From the NCBI GenBank assembly GCA_021781285.1, contig JAJXXD010000016.1, positions 1 through 5,186 of the forward strand: a stretch of 5,186 bases of DNA. Reading direction: 5' to 3'. A model generated the notes under the pieces. That model was given only the letters and a program-made list of their open reading frames with translations, had not been told where the DNA came from and did no database searches. This DNA comes from a bacterium. GTDB lineage: Bacteria > SZUA-79 > Acidulodesulfobacterales > Acidulodesulfobacteraceae. The first letter of the stretch is position 1, and the number at the start of each line of letters is the position of its first letter. This document shows positions 1-4,838 of the stretch, in pieces. A program made the translations under genes and the position numbers.

Positions 1-612
1 ATCTTCGCTCCCATGGAAACCCCCGGTCTGCGTCTGGGCGATAAAGCGTATAAACTGCTGAACCGGTTTTATGAAAATCTTAAAATCAATAAATATTTCG
101 GCAAAAAAATAAAAAGATTCGAAAAGGGCGCAGTCGTGTTTGAAGACGATTCAAGGCTTGAAAGCGACCTGATTATTTTTGTTCCCGCCGGAAGCGCGCA
201 CGAGATATTTGCCGGCTCGGAACTGCCTCTTACCGAAGCCGGATTCATAAAAACCGACGACTATTTAAGAGTCGAGGGTATGGATGACATTTATGCAATA
301 GGGGATTCAGCAAATCTCGACGGACCTCCTTTCAGGGGAAAGCAGGGGCATGTCGCCGAAATGATGGCGGGTATTGCGGCGCATAATATAAACGAAAAAG
401 AAGCCGGAACGAATAATTATAAAGGCTACAAAGAGCATGTGCATATCTTGTGCGTAATGGACAACGGCAAAGGCGCCGTTTATGTCAAACGTGATGCGAA
501 GAAAGAAACGGTAATTGTCCTGCCGGTAATAGGGCATCTTTTAAAAAGATTCTGGGGATGGTATTATAAAAACTCTAAATTAAACAGGTTTCCGAGGATT
601 CCGGGGTTTTAA
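1..612 (+). CDS. Sulfide:quinone reductase-like FAD-dependent oxidoreductase, C-terminal part
   Basis: This is the C-terminal ~203 residues of a pyridine-nucleotide-disulfide-type flavoprotein. The frame is open from base 1 and reads IFAP before the first Met at base 13, so that Met is internal and the gene starts upstream of the window. The second FAD-binding motif is clear: IYAIGDSANL, followed by PPFRGKQGHVAEMMA and AAHNI. That run is characteristic of sulfide:quinone oxidoreductase and flavocytochrome c sulfide dehydrogenase-like proteins. Further on, CVMDNGKGAVYV supplies a Cys in the region where these proteins carry one. The tail HLLKRFWGWYYK resembles the amphipathic membrane-anchoring helix of SQR. 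Known for the family: oxidation of sulfide to sulfur with electron transfer to quinone at the inner face of the membrane. The two redox-active Cys of true SQR cannot all be checked because the N-terminal half is missing, so a type II NADH dehydrogenase-like relative is possible. No terminator follows; the next gene begins 116 bp downstream. Confidence 0.85.
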   Translation: MFAPMETPGLRLGDKAYKLLNRFYENLKINKYFGKKIKRFEKGAVVFEDDSRLESDLIIFVPAGSAHEIFAGSELPLTEAGFIKTDDYLRVEGMDDIYAIGDSANLDGPPFRGKQGHVAEMMAGIAAHNINEKEAGTNNYKGYKEHVHILCVMDNGKGAVYVKRDAKKETVIVLPVIGHLLKRFWGWYYKNSKLNRFPRIPGF

Positions 613-615
613 TAT

Positions 616-636
616 ATTTATTTATGAAACTGAAAA
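616..636 (+). repeat. 21-bp direct repeat, copy A
   Basis: This 21-bp block lies 3 bases after the oxidoreductase stop codon and is identical base for base to 1725-1745, which covers the start of the methyltransferase gene. It contains ATGAAACTG, so it opens a 19-codon reading frame (624-683, MKLKIKN... then TGA) whose first four residues match the methyltransferase start MKLK. No Shine-Dalgarno precedes this ATG, and the frame is probably not a gene. It may be the relic of a former junction between the oxidoreductase and the methyltransferase. Confidence 0.85.
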
Positions 637-728
637 TAAAAAATAAAGAAATAAAGGGGTCTGACGGGAGTTTTTGTTTGTGATTTTATTAATCGTCGCC
701 CGTAAAATCCTAAAAAAGGAGACAGTTC

Positions 729-1649
729 ATGATTAAAAAAACTTTATTATTTTTTGTATTTATTGTATTTATTGCCTCTGTCGTTAAAGTTCATGCGGTT
801 CCGCTTCCTCATTCCGTTGCGCAGTGTTTTAAACACTTGCGGGCGCAGTCTTACAGAAATGCAGAAGTGTGGGGGGTTAAAGCCGTAAATAAACACCCGC
901 GGAGTTTTTATGCCCATATGTGTTTAGCGGCGGCTTATCATAGGCTTGGAGATTATTTGCCGTCCATTAAAGTTCTCAGTCAGGCGACATCTTTTGTAAG
1001 CAATAAAGATGAAATGGAAATTCTTTATGAAGGTATTGGCTCCTCATACGGCGACGTCGGGGATTATAAAAACGCTATTATATATGATTACAAGGCGCTT
1101 GCCCTTGCGAAAGAACTTAAGAATATAGGAGAAGAGAGTACCGAATTAACCAATATAGCCGATATATATGGAAAACGGGGCGATTTTAAAAAAGCACTTT
1201 ACTATGATAAAAAATCGATGGCATTAGCAAGAACCAAAAGAGAGATGATATTTTCATATAATAATATAGGGGCGGACTATAGCGATATGGGAAATTATAC
1301 CGAAGCCATAAAATATGAGAAAAAGGGTTTAACTTTGGATAAAAGCATCGGTGATTATTATGCGATTGGGGTAGCTTTCTTAAATCTTGGGGATTCATAT
1401 ATTTATATAGGAAACTATTCGAGAGCTAAAAATTATATAACTAAAGGACTCAATATCGAGAAAAAAATAGGCGCTAAGGATTGGATAGCTTCAGGATACA
1501 GGTATTTTGGCAGTTTATACAGGCATGAAAATAATGGCAAGAAAGCCCTGTCTTATTACACAAAAGCCTTTGCTATATATAACAGCATAGGTGATTCCAA
1601 AGGGACGAAAGACTGCCTTTATAGGATAAATAAGATAAAAAATCAATAA
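729..1649 (+). CDS. Exported tetratricopeptide-repeat protein
   Basis: This is a 306-residue protein with a signal peptide: MIKK, a hydrophobic stretch at residues 5-19, and a likely signal peptidase I site after VHA (residue 23). The rest is almost all TPR repeats. Turn motifs of the form (G/A)xxYxxxG(D/N)(Y/F) recur at about residues 67, 104, 144, 181, 221 and 261, at 37-40-residue spacing, each followed by a KA(I/L)xY-type helix B. That spacing resembles the longer TPR_12/MalT-like subtype. The mature protein should be an alpha-solenoid acting in the periplasm or anchored outside, as a protein-interaction scaffold. There is no N-terminal lipobox Cys and no catalytic domain, so its partner cannot be named. 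The start is supported by AAGGAGA at 716-722, seven bases upstream. The gene sits between two copies of a 21-bp direct repeat, so it may be a later arrival between its neighbours. Confidence 0.88.
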   Translation: MIKKTLLFFVFIVFIASVVKVHAVPLPHSVAQCFKHLRAQSYRNAEVWGVKAVNKHPRSFYAHMCLAAAYHRLGDYLPSIKVLSQATSFVSNKDEMEILYEGIGSSYGDVGDYKNAIIYDYKALALAKELKNIGEESTELTNIADIYGKRGDFKKALYYDKKSMALARTKREMIFSYNNIGADYSDMGNYTEAIKYEKKGLTLDKSIGDYYAIGVAFLNLGDSYIYIGNYSRAKNYITKGLNIEKKIGAKDWIASGYRYFGSLYRHENNGKKALSYYTKAFAIYNSIGDSKGTKDCLYRINKIKNQ

Positions 1650-1702
1650 TAATTAATTTATTAAAAAACCTCTTTATATAGGGTTGGGGGAATGGATTAA
1701 AT

Positions 1703-1735
1703 AAAGGAGCATGATTTATTTATGATTTATTTATG
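1703..1735 (+). promoter_or_regulatory. Leader with displaced Shine-Dalgarno and two overlapping minigenes
   Basis: AAAGGAG (1703-1709) is the only good ribosome-binding site for the methyltransferase, but the accepted ATG at 1733 is 23 bases away. Between them lie two five-codon frames, ATG ATT TAT TTA TGA, at 1711-1725 and 1722-1736. Each TGA overlaps the next ATG as ATGA, and the second stop overlaps the ATG at 1733. The ATG at 1711 is too close to the SD (1 base); the ATG at 1722 is 12 bases away. Termination-reinitiation onto 1733 is the simplest reading. An in-frame ATT at 1718, 8 bases from the SD, is a rarer alternative start. Confidence 0.6.
1711..1732 (+). repeat. Tandem 11-bp duplication upstream of methyltransferase start
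   Basis: Two exact head-to-tail copies of ATGATTTATTT (1711-1721 and 1722-1732) are followed directly by the methyltransferase ATG. A degenerate related block, TACGATTTGTTT, occurs inside the gene at 1748-1759; compare TATGATTTATTT at 1721-1732 (10 of 12 identical). Because 11 is not a multiple of 3, each copy lies in a different frame. A change in copy number would alter SD-to-start spacing but not the protein. Confidence 0.9.
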
Positions 1736-1745
1736 AAACTGAAAA
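1725..1745 (+). repeat. 21-bp direct repeat, copy B
   Basis: This block is identical to 616-636. It comprises 8 bases of leader, the methyltransferase ATG and 10 coding bases. The identity ends at base 1746 on the right (C here, T in copy A) and at 1724 on the left. The two copies are 1,109 bp apart and bracket the TPR gene. Confidence 0.85.
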
Positions 1746-2296
1746 CATACGATTTGTTTCCCGCATTTTTTTCCTTTATTATCGACAACAGACTTAGAAG
1801 TTTGGTAGAAAATATGGAAAGGAACGTTGAAATTATGGGAGTTGAACGCGGAATGAAGGTTTTGGAGGCCGGATGCGGAAGCGGATTCGTTACTCCCGCT
1901 CTCTCAAAAGCCGTGGGAAAGGAAGGATTTGTAATTTCCGTAGATATTCAGGAAAAGATGATAGAAAAAGCTAAAAAGAAAAGGGGATATTTGCAAAACG
2001 TAGATTTTAGAATATCCAGCGTATCGGACTTAAATTCAATCGAAGACGGCGGGATAGACTTAGCGTTTTTATATTATTCGTTTCACGAGATTAATAATAA
2101 AGAAGGAGCCGTCGGCGAATTACGCCGCGTATTGAAACCAAACGGCATACTGTCAATTAAAGAGCCAAGATTCGAGGTTTCCGGCAAAGACAGGGAGTCT
2201 TATAAAGAGTTCATAACGGGACACGGTTTTGCGTCTGCCGAAAGCCCAAAAGACTGCGATTTATTGGGCTGTTATCTCAAATTTATCAAACGTTGA
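1733..2296 (+). CDS. Class I SAM-dependent methyltransferase (UbiE/Methyltransf_11-25-like)
   Basis: This 187-residue protein has a Rossmann-fold methyltransferase core. Motif I is VLEAGCGSGFVT (residues 43-54) and binds SAM. The acidic end of strand beta-2 is VISVDIQEKM, with D71 the expected ribose-hydroxyl ligand. A post-II region SSVSDL lies near 95-100, FLYYSFHEI (112-120) corresponds to motif IV, and LRRVLKPNGILSI (130-142) to the conserved turn and strand before the C-terminal region. Length is short for UbiE or arsenite methyltransferases (usually 230 or more). It lacks the extra Cys set expected of ArsM, so the substrate is unknown. The protein is probably cytosolic; the aromatic N-terminal stretch LFPAFFSFII could be a substrate lid. 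Translation probably depends on reinitiation from the minigene leader just upstream. Its stop lies 16 bases from the convergent EAL-HDOD gene. Confidence 0.88.
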   Translation: MKLKTYDLFPAFFSFIIDNRLRSLVENMERNVEIMGVERGMKVLEAGCGSGFVTPALSKAVGKEGFVISVDIQEKMIEKAKKKRGYLQNVDFRISSVSDLNSIEDGGIDLAFLYYSFHEINNKEGAVGELRRVLKPNGILSIKEPRFEVSGKDRESYKEFITGHGFASAESPKDCDLLGCYLKFIKR

Positions 2297-2312
2297 CGCG
2301 CGCCGCGCCGGC
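2297..2312. other. GC-only island filling a convergent intergenic gap
   Basis: All 16 bases between the methyltransferase TGA and the TAA of the convergent gene are G or C, in an otherwise strongly AT-rich region. It contains the palindromes GCGCGC (2298-2303) and GCCGGC (2307-2312) and can form short 4-bp stems in either RNA. No T-run follows on either strand, so it is not a standard intrinsic terminator. The octamer GCGCCGCG (2300-2307) recurs in the intergenic GC patch at 4865-4872. Confidence 0.6.
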
Positions 2313-3551
2313 TTAAACCAGTCCGGATTTTTTTACTTCTTCAAGATACATCAAAGCGTTGGTATTCATTTCGAGAACATCGGAAATCGAGGCGGAAGGG
2401 TTAATTCTCTTAAAAAGGGCGTCCGCCGTAATATAATCGGCGCTGTTATATGCATCCATAAATTCTGCTAATTCTCCTAACTTTCCTTTGTGTTCGACTA
2501 ACGCTTCATAAATGACGTGGTCTATAGTTATTTTATCGAATAATTCTTTAATGGACATTCCCAGAGCTACATTGACTAAAGAAAGCATCCCCGCCAAAAA
2601 GGCTTTATCCGAAAGCCCCTTGTTTATATATTTTTTGCATATATCTTCCATCATTCTGCCTTTTATCATAGCGCTTTCTAGCAAAGGGTCAGACCTGAAG
2701 TCGCTTTTTTTGGAAGCGAGAACTATGGTGAGTATCCATCTGGAAACATTGTCGTATCCCAAAAGCGCTATAGCCTGTTTTACCGAAGATATTTTTGCCA
2801 TAAATTCGTAAGCTACCGAATTTATAAGCGTAAGCAGGCGATATATCAGGTCCGGGGCCATTTTAAAAAGCGATTCGATTTCTTCTATATCCGCATTAGC
2901 CTGAAAGGAATTAAATATATTAAGCAGTATTACATAATCGGGGTCTAACGTAACGGAAGAAATTATGGAAGGCTTTTGAAAAAAATAACCCTGAAACAAG
3001 TCGAAGCCGAGGCTTTTGTAAAACTGGAAGTCTTCGTCGGTTTCGACTTTAGAGGCTATTAATTTCGCCCCGCAGCCTTTCAGGAGCATAAGCATTTCTT
3101 TTATTTCGGTCTTTGAATATTGTCTAACATCGAGTTTGACGTAATCGGACAAAGACAGAAGCGGTTCCCATACTTCGTCGTATGTAAAATTATTTAGAGA
3201 AATCCTAAACCCTTTGCTTTTAAATTCTTTAACGATAGAAATGGCATTGCCGTCGATTGTGCTTGTTTCAAGTATTTCAAGTACAATCTTGTCTTTCGGC
3301 AAAAGCTCTATCATACCCCTTTTTAAAATATCGGGAGTTACGTTTATAAATGCAGGATTTTCTCCCATCAGGACTTTAAGCCCCATATCGTATATATTTT
3401 CAAGTACGTTTGCGGTAGCGCTTAAATTATCGGATATCGATACGCCGGAAGAGTTTTCTTCGGCAGTGCTTCTGAATAGTATTTCATATCCGAATATGCT
3501 TTTGTCGGCGGTTATTATGGGCTGTCTGCCGATGAAGATTTGTTTGTTCAT
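2313..3551 (-). CDS. EAL-HDOD (YuxH/CdgJ-type) signalling protein with degenerate EAL domain
   Basis: This 412-residue protein has an N-terminal EAL-like domain (about 3-200) and a C-terminal HDOD domain (about 205-400), the YuxH/CdgJ architecture. It opens with FIGRQPI, typical of the family, which supports this start. EAL landmarks can be followed in order: GYEILFR (E23-I-L), N70 in FINVTP, E95 in LEILET, LNNF (119-122), VKLD (138-141), SKVET (167-171) and FQGYFFQKP (186-194). The DDF metal-binding aspartates are replaced by N120-N121, so phosphodiesterase activity is very unlikely. The HDOD part shows APDLIYRLLTLINS (232-245) and SSVKQAIALLGYDNVSRWI (255-273), without the catalytic HD pair. 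The known role of such proteins is protein-protein signalling affecting motility or c-di-GMP output; the partners here are unknown. The SD is an atypical run of six G then AGT directly before ATG. A promoter is visible about 50 bp upstream. Confidence 0.92.
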   Translation of the reverse strand: MNKQIFIGRQPIITADKSIFGYEILFRSTAEENSSGVSISDNLSATANVLENIYDMGLKVLMGENPAFINVTPDILKRGMIELLPKDKIVLEILETSTIDGNAISIVKEFKSKGFRISLNNFTYDEVWEPLLSLSDYVKLDVRQYSKTEIKEMLMLLKGCGAKLIASKVETDEDFQFYKSLGFDLFQGYFFQKPSIISSVTLDPDYVILLNIFNSFQANADIEEIESLFKMAPDLIYRLLTLINSVAYEFMAKISSVKQAIALLGYDNVSRWILTIVLASKKSDFRSDPLLESAMIKGRMMEDICKKYINKGLSDKAFLAGMLSLVNVALGMSIKELFDKITIDHVIYEALVEHKGKLGELAEFMDAYNSADYITADALFKRINPSASISDVLEMNTNALMYLEEVKKSGLV

Positions 3552-3599
3552 ACTCCCCCCAACGCAATTAAATAATGAAAAGTTAATCTTTATATATTT

Positions 3600-3628
3600 T
3601 TTATATAATACCTTTAATTTTAAGTCAA
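3600..3628 (-). promoter_or_regulatory. Sigma70-type promoter for the EAL-HDOD gene
   Basis: Read on the minus strand, TTGACT (3628-3623) is followed after exactly 17 bases by TATAAA (3605-3600). Both hexamers match the consensus at five of six positions. Transcription would begin near 3593, leaving an untranslated leader of about 40 bases before the ATG at 3551. The AT-rich surroundings raise the chance of a random match, but the -35 is a rare string here. Confidence 0.6.
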
Positions 3629-3635
3629 TTAAAAT
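3617..3635. promoter_or_regulatory. Perfect inverted repeat over the -35 of the EAL-HDOD promoter
   Basis: The arms ATTTTAA (3617-3623) and TTAAAAT (3629-3635) are exact inverse complements separated by GTCAA. The centre is the core of the minus-strand -35 hexamer. A bound dimeric regulator would cover the -35. Because all arm bases are A or T, coincidence is a real possibility. Confidence 0.35.
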
Positions 3636-3660
3636 CTTTATTAAATATAGATAAAAATAT

Positions 3661-3666
3661 TATAAT
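3661..3666 (+). promoter_or_regulatory. Possible -10 element for the small-protein/yqeY operon
   Basis: An exact TATAAT lies 54 bases upstream of the ATG at 3721, in the divergent region. The matching -35 position (TTATTA, 3638-3643, 17-base spacer) is poor. TAGAAT at 3681-3686 is a rival -10. The operon must be transcribed from somewhere in 3552-3720 because the upstream gene is divergent, but the exact element is uncertain. Confidence 0.3.
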
Positions 3667-3720
3667 GGTTTATCATAATGTAGAATGAAGATAATTATAC
3701 AATAGATTGGAGGCGTAAGG

Positions 3721-3987
3721 ATGGAAACGACGAAGTTGTACTTTGAATGCGAAAATTGCGGACAGCCGTTTGACATCGAAATAAGCAGCGGAGATTTTGA
3801 ATGCATAAAGGAATGCGTATATGAGTTCAAAAGCGAATTTCATTGCTGCGGCAAAAACATCGAGATAAAAATAAACGTACGGCAATATCCGACAGGCGCA
3901 TATAATAGTCATGATATATATTATAAGGGGCTTAGAAATTTAAGGACCGGCGATAATTTTAACTACATTGTGAATAAAATAACTTAA
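3721..3987 (+). CDS. Small Cys-rich protein, possible zinc ribbon, function unknown
   Basis: This 88-residue protein is one I do not recognise. It has six cysteines: C10 and C13 in FECENCGQPF, C28 and C32 in FECIKEC, and C42-C43 in FHCCGKNIEI. C10/C13 together with C42/C43 have the look of a zinc-ribbon metal site: a CxxC knuckle, a beta-rich stretch, then HCCG and another strand. This is inferred from spacing only. There is no signal peptide or membrane segment, so it should be cytosolic. The start is firm: GGAGG (3709-3713) lies seven bases before ATG. It is the first gene of a probable three-gene operon, with 18 bases to the next start, where GGGGGAGGGG fills most of the gap. Confidence 0.75.
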   Translation: METTKLYFECENCGQPFDIEISSGDFECIKECVYEFKSEFHCCGKNIEIKINVRQYPTGAYNSHDIYYKGLRNLRTGDNFNYIVNKIT

Positions 3988-4005
3988 GGGGGAGGGGCAA
4001 TAAAA

Positions 4006-4275
4006 ATGGAACATGATTTATCTAAGGAAAAAAAAGAATTAGAAAAAGAAAAGAGTGATTTGGAAAAGCAAATCGCGGAAATTATCGCTAAAAAAGGCAA
4101 TGATTTTTTTAATAAATTCAAAAAGGAAATTGAACTTGAAATAGAAATCGAATTTAAGAAATTTGCTTACGAAAAAATAGAAAAAAAGGAAAAGGAAAAC
4201 GATATCGACAATATCAAAACCGATATTTTGTCGTTAAGAGTGCTATTAAAATACGCGACCAGAAATGACGGATAG
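4006..4275 (+). CDS. Small highly charged coiled-coil protein, function unknown
   Basis: This 89-residue protein is about half Lys, Glu, Asp and Arg. Residues 5-29 (SKEKKELEKEKSDLEKQIAE and on) have heptad-like spacing of Leu/Ile among charges and should form a coiled coil. A strictly alternating stretch EIELEIEIEF (41-50) and a further basic-acidic helix (51-66) follow. The C-terminal part, DILSLRVLLKYA (73-84), is the only strongly hydrophobic patch. There is no signal peptide. The very strong SD (GGGGGAGGGG, 3988-3997, 8-base spacing) and the 18-base gap to the Cys-rich gene support translation and co-transcription. Low complexity means weak similarity hits would be uninformative. Partnership with the Cys-rich protein upstream is inferred from position only. 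Confidence 0.7.
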   Translation: MEHDLSKEKKELEKEKSDLEKQIAEIIAKKGNDFFNKFKKEIELEIEIEFKKFAYEKIEKKEKENDIDNIKTDILSLRVLLKYATRNDG

Positions 4276-4296
4276 ACAAAAACAAAATAAAAGTTA

Positions 4297-4317
4297 TTGA
4301 TAATTGATAATAGATAA
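4297..4317 (+). repeat. Three tandem heptamers TTGATAA-type
   Basis: TTGATAA, TTGATAA and TAGATAA follow head to tail in the 84-base gap before the yqeY-family gene. The gap otherwise holds only AT-rich sequence and the SD of the next gene. The repeat could be slippage-generated spacer or a small binding site; nothing decides between them. Confidence 0.5.
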
Positions 4318-4359
4318 TAGAAATAAATAATATTTGATTTAACAAAGGAGGGCAAAATA

Positions 4360-4788
4360 ATGACGTTAAATGAACAAATAAAATCCGACTTTTTAACCGC
4401 CAGAAAAAATAACGATAATACAAAAAAGAATATACTTACGATGATTCTTAGCGATGCGCTGAAACTTACAAAAGAGAAGAATCATAGCGATACCGTAAAC
4501 GACGACGATATTATTAAAATAATAAAATCATGGATAAAAAAAACGGAACAGTCTATCGAAATATTAACGGCTAACAACAAAGACGCATCGGAGCTTTCTA
4601 AAGAAAAAGAGATACTTTTATCGTATATTCCAAAAACATGGTCGCATGAAGAAACCAGAACGCATATCGAAAGGATTTCTAAAGAAAAAAACAGCAAGGA
4701 AATCGGCGTTATAATGAGAGAGCTTAAAACCGATTATAACGGTTTATACGACAGCAAAACCGCGTCCGAAATTATCAAGAGCTTATAA
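4360..4788 (+). CDS. yqeY: GatB/YqeY domain-containing protein
   Basis: This 142-residue protein matches the usual YqeY length (about 145-150) and layout. The N-terminal helical part is MTLNEQIKSDFLTARKNND...NILTMILSDALKL (1-36), then DDIIKIIKSWIKKTEQSIEI (49-68). The hallmark linker EILLSYIPKTWSHEE (84-98) corresponds to the family's E-x-L-x-x-(Y/F)-(L/I)-P-x-x-(L/W)-S-x-E-E. The C-terminal helical part is IGVIMRELKTDYNGLYDSKTASEIIKSL (115-142), like the family's GKVM...DGK.....V..L. Known of the family: homology to the tRNA-binding tail of the GatB amidotransferase subunit, and a suspected role in tRNA metabolism that is not settled. The protein is cytosolic. AAAGGAGGG (4344-4352) seven bases before ATG fixes the start. 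It lies 84 bases after the coiled-coil gene on the same strand and is probably co-transcribed with it. Confidence 0.9.
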   Translation: MTLNEQIKSDFLTARKNNDNTKKNILTMILSDALKLTKEKNHSDTVNDDDIIKIIKSWIKKTEQSIEILTANNKDASELSKEKEILLSYIPKTWSHEETRTHIERISKEKNSKEIGVIMRELKTDYNGLYDSKTASEIIKSL

Positions 4789-4838
4789 AATATAAAAAGG
4801 GAATATTTATTATAAGTGCGTATTATGTATGGGGTATT

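Noticed and set aside
624..683. A 19-codon frame MKLKIKN... after the oxidoreductase
   Set aside because: No Shine-Dalgarno, very short, and its start is explained by the 21-bp repeat shared with the methyltransferase gene.
664..703. Inverted repeat ACGGG...CCCGT as a terminator after the oxidoreductase
   Set aside because: Only 5 bp with a 30-base loop and no T-tract after it.
678..708. TTGTGA...TAAAAT as a promoter for the TPR gene
   Set aside because: The spacer is 19 bases, the hexamers are weak, and the start would fall at the ribosome-binding site.
1667..1685. AACC...GGTT stem between the TPR and methyltransferase genes as a terminator
   Set aside because: Only 4 bp, an 11-base loop, and followed by a G-run, not Ts.
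2229..2471. Plus-strand frame spanning the methyltransferase end and the EAL-HDOD end
   Set aside because: It crosses two well-supported genes in other frames, has no SD and no recognisable content.
3214..3654. Long plus-strand open frame opposite the EAL-HDOD gene
   Set aside because: Its protein shows no recognisable motif, while the minus strand reads a clear EAL domain through the same bases.
4297..4317. Heptamer repeats as iterons or a CRISPR-like array
   Set aside because: Only three short units without spacers, next to no replication or cas gene; most likely AT-rich slippage.
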